A stretch of DNA of 64,000 nucleotides from Vibrio mimicus CAIM 602 (GTDB lineage Bacteria; Pseudomonadota; Gammaproteobacteria; Enterobacterales; Vibrionaceae). The first letter of the stretch is position 1. Every line of letters begins with the position of its first letter. The position numbers and the translations under genes were made by a program. The stretch covers positions 1 to 64,000 of the forward strand of contig NZ_AOMO01000024.1 in assembly GCF_000338875.1 (NCBI RefSeq), given 5' to 3'. This document shows, piece by piece, positions 18,018-26,187 of the stretch. The notes under the pieces are model-generated. The model did not search any database and was not told the DNA's origin. It saw nothing but the letters and a program-made list of their open reading frames with translations.

Positions 18018-20300
18018 TTACGCCACACTGTTTAACTTAGGTTTGGTGGTTTGATGGGTATGGATTTGCGAGAAATCATGGCTGAAGTGATCCACCTGAA
18101 TCGCGCGGCTACGCAGTTTTTCGGCGGCCAGAATCGAAGCCACTTCATCGGCACTGAGCACACCCGCTTGTTGTGCTTGTTCTAAACGCTCCGCGAGTAA
18201 CCCTTTGCGTGCCACTTTGCCCTCTTTCACCCCTTGTTGCAGTTTACGCTCTAAGCCTTTGATGCTGTACATAGCCAAAAACGCTTTTTCCATCAAGCCA
18301 ACGCTATCGTCTTCTTCTTTACCTATGTAACAAAGTTGAGTTAAGCGATCACGATGCGCTCCGGGAGTCATTAAGCTCTCAGCCAATTTCACCGCCAGTT
18401 CATCACTCGGCGGCGCAAAGCGATTACCAAGAGGGAAAAGCAAGCCTTTGAGTAATGTGCCAACACCATTCACCGGATAGTTGCGATACGCTTCATTAAG
18501 TGATTTCGCTGCATGGTGCAAACAGTACTGCATGGCGTAGTGTACGTAGTCCAGATCCGCTTGGTGGCGACCTTCGTCTTCGTATTTTTTCAGTACCGCA
18601 GAACCCATGTAGAGGTAGCTCAAGGCATCTCCTAGGCGTGCAGAAATCATCTCTTTACGTTTCAACTCACCACCTAACGTCAGCATCGCCACATCCGCAC
18701 TCACTGCCAATGCTCGGCTTAAACGTGTCATCTGTTTATAGTAGCCCTGCGTTGGGCCACTCATGTTGGCTTTGATAAAGCGTGAGCCCGTAAGTGCCGC
18801 GAACAAAGCGCCAAAGCTATTTTTGGTCGCGTGTGCGATGTGCTTAAACAGCAGCTCATCAAACTCTTTTGCCCCTTCTTGCTGATCTGGATTGGCCGCG
18901 GCTTCCATCTCTTTTAAGACATAAGGATGGCAACGAGTCGCACCTTGGCCAAAGATCATCAGGTTACGCGTCAGAATGTTCGCTCCTTCCACAGTAATCG
19001 CTACCGGAATACCTAAGTAATGCGTTGCCAGGTAGTTCATTGGGCCATCTTGAATAGCGCGACCAGAGTGGATATCCATTGAATCATTCAGAATCGTGCG
19101 GGCGATTTCTGTCATGTGATATTTCGCGATCGCCGTGACAATCCCCGGTTTTTCTTTCAAATCCAATGCTGTAGTGGTCAGTGTACGTGTGGCTTCAAGC
19201 AGATAAGTTAAACCACCAATGCGCCCCATCGCCTCTGCCACACCTTCAAACTTGCCGATCGACATACCAAATTGCTTACGCACATAACCGTATGCCCCTG
19301 TGGTACGTGCAGTGAGATGACCAATCGCCGTGCCCAAAGCTGGCAATGAAATACCGCGTCCAGCCGAAAGACACTCCACCAACATACGCCAGCCTTTGCC
19401 TGCGTAATCCGCCCCGCCAATCAACCAATCCATTGGAATGAACACATCTTGACCGCGAGTTGGACCGTTCATAAAGGCCAAGCCTAATGGGTCGTGGCGT
19501 TCACCAATTTCCACCCCTTCATGGGAAGCAGGGATGAGCGCACAAGTGATACCGATGTCTTCTTTATCACCCAGCAGATGCTCTGGATCATTCAGCTTGA
19601 AAGCCAGACCAAGCACCGTCGCGACGGGAGCAAGCGTGATATAACGCTTGTTCCAACTCAAACGAACGCCTAAAACGTCTTTGCCTTCATGTTTGCCATA
19701 ACAGACCACACCTTGATCGGGAATGCCGCCCGCATCGGAACCCGCTTCTGGTCCGGTCAGTGCAAAGCAAGGAATGTCTGTACCATCGGCCAAACGTGGC
19801 AACCAGTAATCTTTTTGTGCTTGTGTACCGTAGTGAGACAACAGTTCACCTGGGCCTAATGAGTTGGGCACCATCACGGTTACCGCGGTACTAATGCTGC
19901 GCGTAGCAATGCGTGACACTATGGTGGAGTTCGCCAGCGCAGAAAATTCGCGGCCGCCATACTCTTTAGAAATAATCAGCGAGAAGAAGCGCTCTTTACG
20001 TAGAAAATCCCAAACCTCTTTAGGCAGGTCGCGATCTTCTTTCACTATCTTGTAGTCATCCAACATGCTGAGCAGCGTTTCTAGCTCGTTGTTGATGAAA
20101 GCCTGTTCTTCTGCCGACAAGGTAGGTTTAGGGTAATGGTGCAACTTGGTGAAATCAGGTTTACCAGAGAACAGTTCCCCATCCCACCATACACTGCCCG
20201 CTTCCATCGCTTCTTTCTCGGTTTGTGACAGAGGAGGAAGCATTTTTTTAAACATTTTGAAAGCGGGGTCACTGATCCATTTTCTGCGTAGAGAGCTCAT
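18018..20300 (-). CDS. fadE: FadE, acyl-CoA dehydrogenase
   Basis: This 760-residue protein is the large FadE-type acyl-CoA dehydrogenase of beta-oxidation. It introduces the 2,3-trans double bond in acyl-CoA with FAD. The middle holds the acyl-CoA dehydrogenase core (FALTGPEAGSDAGGIPDQG, about residues 187-205, and the GIQDGPMNYLA-type region), followed by the long DUF1974 C-terminal extension of the family. E. coli FadE is 814 residues. AAGGAT precedes the ATG. It lies 93 bases downstream of psrA on the same strand, which suggests co-transcription with its likely regulator. Confidence 0.92.
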   Translation of the reverse strand: MSSLRRKWISDPAFKMFKKMLPPLSQTEKEAMEAGSVWWDGELFSGKPDFTKLHHYPKPTLSAEEQAFINNELETLLSMLDDYKIVKEDRDLPKEVWDFLRKERFFSLIISKEYGGREFSALANSTIVSRIATRSISTAVTVMVPNSLGPGELLSHYGTQAQKDYWLPRLADGTDIPCFALTGPEAGSDAGGIPDQGVVCYGKHEGKDVLGVRLSWNKRYITLAPVATVLGLAFKLNDPEHLLGDKEDIGITCALIPASHEGVEIGERHDPLGLAFMNGPTRGQDVFIPMDWLIGGADYAGKGWRMLVECLSAGRGISLPALGTAIGHLTARTTGAYGYVRKQFGMSIGKFEGVAEAMGRIGGLTYLLEATRTLTTTALDLKEKPGIVTAIAKYHMTEIARTILNDSMDIHSGRAIQDGPMNYLATHYLGIPVAITVEGANILTRNLMIFGQGATRCHPYVLKEMEAAANPDQQEGAKEFDELLFKHIAHATKNSFGALFAALTGSRFIKANMSGPTQGYYKQMTRLSRALAVSADVAMLTLGGELKRKEMISARLGDALSYLYMGSAVLKKYEDEGRHQADLDYVHYAMQYCLHHAAKSLNEAYRNYPVNGVGTLLKGLLFPLGNRFAPPSDELAVKLAESLMTPGAHRDRLTQLCYIGKEEDDSVGLMEKAFLAMYSIKGLERKLQQGVKEGKVARKGLLAERLEQAQQAGVLSADEVASILAAEKLRSRAIQVDHFSHDFSQIHTHQTTKPKLNSVA

Positions 20301-20393
20301 ATTCAGATCCTTTTGTTCACGTGTTATCCCTTTCCACTTGACGCTTCAGCGGTGTTGGGAGATTGGTTTTATTATATTTATCAATTAGTTATA

Positions 20394-21020
20394 TTATTTT
20401 GCAGCAACGCCCGCTGCGAGGTATGGAATCAATTGATCAACCACAGATTTAGGGTCAACTTTGCTTCCAAAATCATTTTCTGCAATCTCCGCCAACGCCT
20501 GACTGGAGGCCATGGTAAAGACGCACGTACCCAAGGTGAAATGCAGACGCCAGAACAAAGTTTCTCGCGTTAAGCTTGGATTCGCCTTAAGCACAGAATC
20601 CGTAAATAAAGTCAGCACATCGTTGTAACGATTAGTGATGAACCAACGCAAATGTCCTTGCACATCGGTATAGCCACGGCCAATCAGTAACATAAAACGA
20701 CTGGTGCCATTAGGGCGCAATTCATTAAGCGAACGTAGCGGAACACGCAGTGCTTCAAATACCTCCGCCATGTCGTAATCATCTCGCTCGTTCAGCAACT
20801 CTAAAGACTGCTTCATCTCAGGCATGAACGCTTCGAGGTAACGGTTGAGAACCGCCCGAACTAAGGTTTTTTTGTCACCAAAATGGTAATTCACGGAGGC
20901 CAGATTCACTCCCGCTTTGCTGGTGATGGTGCGCAGAGAGGTATCATTAAATCCGTATTCTGCGAAAAGCCCTTCTGCCACATCGAGTATTTTTTCCTTA
21001 GTACTGCTGCGTAATGCCAT
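20394..21020 (-). CDS. psrA: TetR-family regulator, PsrA-like (fatty-acid responsive)
   Basis: This protein of about 208 residues has an N-terminal TetR helix-turn-helix (STKEKILDVAEGLFAEYGFNDTSLRTITSKAGVNLASVNYHFGDKKTLV) and an all-helical ligand domain. In Pseudomonas and Vibrio, PsrA represses fatty-acid oxidation and is relieved by long-chain fatty acids. I chose ATG 21020 (MALRSSTKEK); a longer in-frame start at 21068 adds 16 unlikely residues and would run through the operator. The 16-bp palindrome just upstream fits the PsrA site and predicts autoregulation. Confidence 0.8.
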   Translation of the reverse strand: MALRSSTKEKILDVAEGLFAEYGFNDTSLRTITSKAGVNLASVNYHFGDKKTLVRAVLNRYLEAFMPEMKQSLELLNERDDYDMAEVFEALRVPLRSLNELRPNGTSRFMLLIGRGYTDVQGHLRWFITNRYNDVLTLFTDSVLKANPSLTRETLFWRLHFTLGTCVFTMASSQALAEIAENDFGSKVDPKSVVDQLIPYLAAGVAAK

Positions 21021-21034
21021 TTCAATCACTCGTA

Positions 21035-21050
21035 TCAAACACCTGTTTGA
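21035..21050. promoter_or_regulatory. Palindromic operator for PsrA
   Basis: TCAAAC-ACCT-GTTTGA is a perfect 6+4+6 palindrome 15 bases upstream of psrA. It matches the described PsrA motif (G/C)AAAC-N2-4-GTTT(G/C). It probably mediates autorepression and control of psrA-fadE. Confidence 0.75.
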
Positions 21051-21328
21051 AATATACTCTCGCCACATTTGATTAACAAGCGATTAACATCACACTTTCT
21101 CTTTATGGTCTGACCAGAAGAAACTAAGTTCTTGCTTGAAAGAGGAAAGTGCCTAACAAAAAAATTTTTAAAATTTTTTGCGAACCCTTGGAACTCTTTG
21201 CCAATAGCCCAGTCTGAATAGACGTGATTGACAGAGCTTTGAGAGTTTTACTGGCCGTCAAACTTGTTTCTCGACTGACTGTCACCGACTACGCTGCTTT
21301 TCCTTTTTATTAACTCCTATACTTGTGT

Positions 21329-21362
21329 ACGCCCAAAACCAGATTGTTTTGGGCGTTTTTTT
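21329..21362 (+). terminator. Strong terminator with no gene upstream
   Basis: The perfect 11-bp stem ACGCCCAAAAC / GTTTTGGGCGT with a six-base loop is followed by a T run. It reads on the plus strand, but no plus-strand protein gene lies between the divergent psrA start (21020) and here. It may end a small RNA or a leader (see findings). Confidence 0.88.
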
Positions 21363-21465
21363 ATTCGTTGATTTGCCGTTTAAGCCCTCTACTTTGACTC
21401 AATCAGGTAGTCGAGGAGATCAATCTGCGTATAATGACCAGCCCAATTCACCGCTAGATTTCCCT

Positions 21466-22359
21466 ATGCTGATTGCACAATCTCCTATCACTGAGCACCG
21501 TTTTGAAGGGCTTGCATTTCACCTTAAACGCGATGACAAACTCCATCCGCACTTTAGTGGCAACAAAGCCCGTAAATTGATGGCTTTGCTTGAAGGCGAT
21601 TTTCCCGGCGTCACAACCTTAATCAGCTACGGTTCAGCGCAAGCAAACTCGCTTTACTCTTTTGCGGCCCTCGCCAAACTGCGCGGTTGGAATCTAGAGT
21701 TCTATGTTGATCACATCCCCACTTGGCTAAAAAACTACCCGATTGGTAACTATCGCGGCGCACTGGAATTGGGAGCTCAAATTATCGAGACGCGTCCACT
21801 TGGCGCAGCGCATCCTAGAGAGTTTATTGAGCGCAATAGGAACGCGGGAACTGATTGCTTAGTGATTGAAGAAGGTGGACGCAGCACCTTAGCAGAACCG
21901 GGAATTAAGCAGTTGGCAATGGAAATACTGGAATGGATCCGCCACCAAGCACCACAGGAGTGGGTCGTTGCTTTACCTTCCGGCACTGGCACAACCGCGC
22001 TTTATCTGCACAAGCATTTGCAGCCACATGGAGTTGAAGTGTTAACTTGCCCTTGCGTGGGCGATGAAGCATATTTACGCGAGCAATTTCTGTCGCTCGA
22101 TGAAACCTCTCATCCCACCATTATTGCGCCATCAACCAAACATTACTTTGGTCACCTCTATGCTGAGGATTACCAAATTTGGCAAAACCTACTCACCCAA
22201 ACTCATGTCGAATTTGATTTGCTGTATGACCCTTTAATGTGGCGATTACTGTTACCTTGGCGAGAAGCAAACCCAGCCCAAAACTTGCTTTATCTTCATC
22301 AAGGCGGTTTACTGGGTAATGAGAGTATGTTGCCACGCTATGAAAGGCAGTTTGGTTAA
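21466..22359 (+). CDS. PLP-dependent D-cysteine desulfhydrase / ACC deaminase-family protein
   Basis: This protein of about 297 residues from MLIAQSPITEHRFEG belongs to the fold-type II PLP enzymes of the ACC deaminase/D-cysteine desulfhydrase group. The PLP lysine is expected in FSGNKARKL (about residues 32-40), and the phosphate loop is probably LPSGTGTTALYLH. Annotations in this family are often only 'putative'. An in-frame codon at 21325 would extend the frame, but that stretch contains the terminator at 21329-21362, so the start near 21466 is preferred. It may form a unit with the following DUF1496 gene (18 bases away). Confidence 0.75.
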   Translation: MLIAQSPITEHRFEGLAFHLKRDDKLHPHFSGNKARKLMALLEGDFPGVTTLISYGSAQANSLYSFAALAKLRGWNLEFYVDHIPTWLKNYPIGNYRGALELGAQIIETRPLGAAHPREFIERNRNAGTDCLVIEEGGRSTLAEPGIKQLAMEILEWIRHQAPQEWVVALPSGTGTTALYLHKHLQPHGVEVLTCPCVGDEAYLREQFLSLDETSHPTIIAPSTKHYFGHLYAEDYQIWQNLLTQTHVEFDLLYDPLMWRLLLPWREANPAQNLLYLHQGGLLGNESMLPRYERQFG

Positions 22360-22377
22360 ATCATGACTGGAGGTTGG

Positions 22378-22659
22378 ATGCTAAAAGCGATCGGGGTTCT
22401 TGCTCTATTAAGTTACAGTGTCGCGTTGCAAGCCGCACCGACAACCACCACTTTACCCGTGGTGATTGGTGATGATATTGCTAAACGCGTTTGCTACTAC
22501 CAAGATCAAGCCTATTCGGAAGGTGCAGTGATTTTAGTCGGTGAGGTTTATCTTTCTTGTCAGCGAGCCAATGATTTTGAAACCAATGGCCCGCTTAAAT
22601 GGTTGCCACTGAATGGGCAAACCAGTGAAACGACTAAACCTAAGCTAGTCCACCCATAA
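22378..22659 (+). CDS. DUF1496 (YnjH-like) exported protein
   Basis: This small protein of about 93 residues has an N-terminal signal peptide (MLKAIGVLALLSYSVALQAA). The mature part has two cysteines in the pattern RVCYYQDQAYSEGAVI...EVYLSCQR, typical of DUF1496/YnjH. It is probably periplasmic with one disulfide; function unknown. I chose ATG 22378 because GGAGG lies just before it; ATG 22363 lacks a ribosome site. Its last 20 bases overlap the 3' end of the convergent gabD. Confidence 0.8.
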   Translation: MLKAIGVLALLSYSVALQAAPTTTTLPVVIGDDIAKRVCYYQDQAYSEGAVILVGEVYLSCQRANDFETNGPLKWLPLNGQTSETTKPKLVHP

Positions 22660-24090
22660 GGGTATATTTGACTTCAAGGTATTCTTCAAGCCCATGCTTT
22701 GCCCCTTCTCGGCCAAGACCAGATTCTTTGATGCCACCAAAAGGGGCTAACGTGGTTGAAATCAACCCTTCATTGATCCCCACAATACCCACTTCCAAGG
22801 CTTCACTCATGCGCCAAGCACGGCTCAATGACTGGGTATAACAATACGCAGCCAAACCAGAATCGGTAGCATTCGCTCGTTCAATCACCTCTTGCTCAGA
22901 ACTAAAACGGAACAGTGCTGCCAACGGCCCAAAAGTCTCTTCGCTCGCCACACGCATCTCATCCGTCACTTCCGTCAGAATATGTGGTTGGAATAAACGG
23001 CTTCCCGCTTGAGGCAGTTCACCAAACACCACTTTTGCGCCTTTACTTTGTGCATCGATAATATGCGACGTGACTTTGGCTACCGCCGCATCATTAATCA
23101 GCGGACCGATATTCACGCCCTCATCCAAACCGTTACCGACTTTGAGTTTGCTGACGCGATCCACCAACTTAGCCACAAATTGATCGTACACCGCATCATG
23201 ACATAAATCCGGTTAGCGCACACGCAGGTTTGCCCAGCATTACGGAATTTCGCCACCATAACACCATCAATCGCGGCATTGATGTCTGCATCCTCAAACA
23301 CAATAAATGGGGCATTTCCACCCAACTCTAGAGATAGCTTTTTCACACTGTTGGCACTTTGTGCCATCAAAAGTTTGCCGACACCGGTTGAACCCGTGAA
23401 GGAAAGTTTACGCACAGTTTTGCTTTCCGTCAGGGCTTGCCCAACTTCAATCGCCTCTCCGGTCACGACTTGGAACAAACCATCAGGGATTCCCGCTTGT
23501 TGAGCAAGATCGGCCAGAGCTAAGGCAGTAAACGGAGTGTCAGGCGCGGGTTTTAACACTACGGCACAACCTGCTGCAAAGGCAGGAGCACATTTGCGAG
23601 TGATCATCGCCGCTGGGAAATTCCATGGCGTAATCGCTGCAACTACACCAACAGGCTGACGCGAAACCAAAATACGCGCATCGGTTTTATGGGATGGGAT
23701 CAGTTCGCCATATGCACGTTTGGCTTCTTCGGCATACCATTCAACAAAACTTGCGGCGTAGTGGATCTCTCCTTTGGCTTCTGCCAACGGTTTCCCCTGC
23801 TCAAGCGTTAATAAGGTCGCGAGCGATTCATGATGTTGTTCAATTAACTCATACCAGCGACGCAACACTTTCGCTTTGGTGTCTGCGGTTTGCTTACGCC
23901 ACTGAGCCTGTGCAGCTTCAGCACCCGCAATGGCGGCATGTACTTCAGCACTGGTCAATTGCGGCACACTGCCAATTTCACTGCCGTCAAAAGGGTTTTC
24001 TACCCTATGCCTTATGTGCTGCTCACCAGAAACCCATTCGCCATTAATGAAAGCGGTTTGGTGAAAGAGTGGAAAGTCAGTCAATAACAT
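22640..24090 (-). pseudogene. gabD: Succinate-semialdehyde dehydrogenase (GabD-like), one frameshift
   Basis: This NAD(P)-dependent aldehyde dehydrogenase would oxidise succinic semialdehyde to succinate. The N-terminal part (24090 to about 23201) has GSTGVGKLL for NAD binding, the general-base segment LELGGNAPFIVF and the catalytic cysteine in NAGQTCVCANRIYV. The reading then shifts at 23200/23201, where one base is missing, and continues in another frame as HDAVYDQFVAKLVDRV to the stop at 22640. Restoring one base gives 483 residues, the normal family length. The start MLLTDFPLF at 24090 has AGGAG upstream. It is either a recent mutation or a sequencing error. Confidence 0.85.
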
Positions 24091-24262
24091 AAGAAGGCTC
24101 CTCATCGAGGTTCGCATTGGGGAAAAAGAAAGCTTCTGCATCCCTTGTGCGAGAGTGATTTAGCAATAAAAAATGCATCTTGCGCCCATCTGCACCAAAT
24201 GAAAAGCCATTCTTTTATTCACCGACTACAGGCGTATGTTCAGCACTCACTCAGCATACACA

Positions 24263-24859
24263 TTAAGGAGCGGCATAACTCATCACAAACACTCTCACAA
24301 CTTCATCGATGATTTGCTGCTGTTGCTTCGCATCGGGAAGCTCCACAGCGGCTAACAACTGCGGCCATAAAAATTGACCGTGAAAGAGATTCATCAACGT
24401 TCTAGCCATCTGCGTTGCATCTTTATCGATGAGTTTTTTATCTTGAATCGCAGCATCTAGCCAAGCACTTAGTGCAGGATCTTTTGCACCCATTAAGGAG
24501 AGATATTGCTGAGTCAGGGAAGGATCGCGAATAAATTCGCCAATAATCATACGAATAACGTTAAGACCAATCTGCTGATACAACACCTCGATCTTCATCG
24601 AGAGGTAATGATGCAACTGCTCGCCGATCGGGTGCTGTGGCTGATACACGAAACCTGAATCGTGTGGTTGTGCTACCAACGCATCGATCACCTCAACAAA
24701 GAGCCGCTCTTTACTCACAAAATGACGGTACAAGGTGCGTTTTGACGTTCCTGCCCGCTCACAAACACGATCCATATTCGCAGCATGGAAACCAAACTGA
24801 GTAAATTCTTCTATCGCCGCGTCAATTAAGGCCAAGCGTTTTTGTTCACTTAACTTCAT
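24263..24859 (-). CDS. breR: TetR-family repressor of the adjacent RND pump (BreR-like)
   Basis: This 198-residue TetR protein from MKLSEQKRLALIDAAI has a helix-turn-helix at about 8-50 (AANMDRVCERAGTSKRTLYRHFVSKERLF) and a helical ligand-binding C-terminal part. It is divergent from a two-gene RND efflux operon. In V. cholerae BreR represses the bile-inducible breAB operon; gene order and type fit, so the name is offered with moderate confidence. A TTG 18 bases upstream is in frame but less likely as start. A 24-bp near-palindrome sits between it and the pump genes. Confidence 0.75.
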   Translation of the reverse strand: MKLSEQKRLALIDAAIEEFTQFGFHAANMDRVCERAGTSKRTLYRHFVSKERLFVEVIDALVAQPHDSGFVYQPQHPIGEQLHHYLSMKIEVLYQQIGLNVIRMIIGEFIRDPSLTQQYLSLMGAKDPALSAWLDAAIQDKKLIDKDATQMARTLMNLFHGQFLWPQLLAAVELPDAKQQQQIIDEVVRVFVMSYAAP

Positions 24860-24911
24860 ACCGATGTTATTCCTCAATGTAATGAACCAACACTATAGCG
24901 CGAACTTTTGA

Positions 24912-24935
24912 AAAGTATACTCGTGAGTTTACTTT
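24912..24935. promoter_or_regulatory. Near-perfect palindromic operator between breR and breAB
   Basis: Two 11-base arms, AAAGTATACTC and GAGTTTACTTT, are separated by two bases and mismatch at one position. The size and symmetry are typical of TetR-family operators. It lies 52 bases upstream of breR and about 160 upstream of breA, fitting repression of both. Confidence 0.75.
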
Positions 24936-25092
24936 TGTATTCCTCTCACGCTATCATGCGCAAAATTTCCGCATGGCTAGTGATAAACGATCGTTACAGA
25001 TACATCGAATTCTGCTTCGAAAGAAAAAATGGCTAACGGCGGTTTCATCTATTACTGACTTTCCCGATTATCGAATTGAGGAACAAAACATC

Positions 25093-26187
25093 ATGACTCA
25101 GTCTTTCATTCGCGGCTTTGTTGCCAAACGCACAGTGCTCAGTGCTGTCATCGCTTCAACCTTACTGCTTGCAGGTTGTGGGGAAGCACCACAAGTGAGT
25201 GCTCCTGCACCAGTGATCAAACCAGCGTTAACGGAAGTGGTGGCGAGCCAACGCGCTTCCGATCTCACTTTTAATGGTGTGGTGAGAGCAGCGCAGCGTG
25301 CCGATCTGGCGTTTCGGATCAGCGGTCGTTTGACTGATATCGCAGTGAAAGAAGGCGACCAAGTTAAGAAGGGGCAACGGCTGGCTACACTAGATTCAAG
25401 AGATGCCAAAACCGCTCTCGAAGCTGCACAGCTTGAACTAAAAAACACCGAGCAAGAATATCGTCGCGCGAAAGCCATTTTTGAGAAAACCCAAGCCATT
25501 TCTAAAGCTGAATTGGATAAAGTCACCAATCGCTATGACCTTGCGAAAAACCGTGTGGAAGATGCCAAACGCAAACTCGAGTACACCCAAATCACCGCGC
25601 CTTTCGATGGCATCATCAGTGAAAAAGTGGTTGAGAACTTTGCTCAAGTACAAGCCAATCAGGTGATCATGACGCTGCAAGATCTCAGCGATTTGGAAGT
25701 GGTCATCGAAATCCCACATCGTGTGATGCTTTCCGGCGTGCGTAATACACGTGCAATTGCCGAGCTCAGTGCGATTCCTGATCAGCAGTTTGATTTGCAA
25801 TTACGCACCTACTCCACTCAACCGAGCCCAGATTCTCAAACTTATTCTGTGGTACTTGGTTTTGATGATTTGAAAGGGTTCCGCGTGATGCCGGGTATGT
25901 CTGCCAAAGTTCTCCCTGTGCCAGAAAGTGCTCAAGGCAAAAACGCGTTGATTACTCTCCCACTCACAGCATTAGTTCCTGATAACCAAGGCAAACAGTT
26001 TGTCTGGGTGGTGAACGCCCAAGACCATACCGAAAAACGTTATGTGGAAATTGGCACCACCTATAAAGATCGCGTAGTCATCAAGCAGCACTTACAACCG
26101 GGTGAGCGAGTGATCATCGCTGGTGTATCCAGTGTGAGGGAAGGCATGCCAGTACGCCCATACACGGATAATAACGGAGCCCAATAA
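25093..26187 (+). CDS. breA: RND efflux periplasmic adaptor lipoprotein (BreA-like)
   Basis: This 364-residue membrane-fusion protein starts at MTQSFIRGFVAKR with a lipoprotein signal (STLLLAGCGEA; cysteine near residue 28). The HlyD/AcrA-type order is visible: lipoyl half (FRISGRLTDIAVKEGDQVKKGQRLATLDS), helical hairpin (about 115-165), second lipoyl half (YTQITAPFDGIISEKVVENF), then the beta-barrel and membrane-proximal domain. It links the inner-membrane pump to an outer-membrane channel. Its TAA shares one base with the ATG of the pump gene, showing translational coupling. Confidence 0.88.
   Translation: MTQSFIRGFVAKRTVLSAVIASTLLLAGCGEAPQVSAPAPVIKPALTEVVASQRASDLTFNGVVRAAQRADLAFRISGRLTDIAVKEGDQVKKGQRLATLDSRDAKTALEAAQLELKNTEQEYRRAKAIFEKTQAISKAELDKVTNRYDLAKNRVEDAKRKLEYTQITAPFDGIISEKVVENFAQVQANQVIMTLQDLSDLEVVIEIPHRVMLSGVRNTRAIAELSAIPDQQFDLQLRTYSTQPSPDSQTYSVVLGFDDLKGFRVMPGMSAKVLPVPESAQGKNALITLPLTALVPDNQGKQFVWVVNAQDHTEKRYVEIGTTYKDRVVIKQHLQPGERVIIAGVSSVREGMPVRPYTDNNGAQ

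Noticed and set aside
21325..21465. N-terminal extension of the PLP-enzyme gene
   Set aside because: It would translate across a strong terminator and has no homologous residues.
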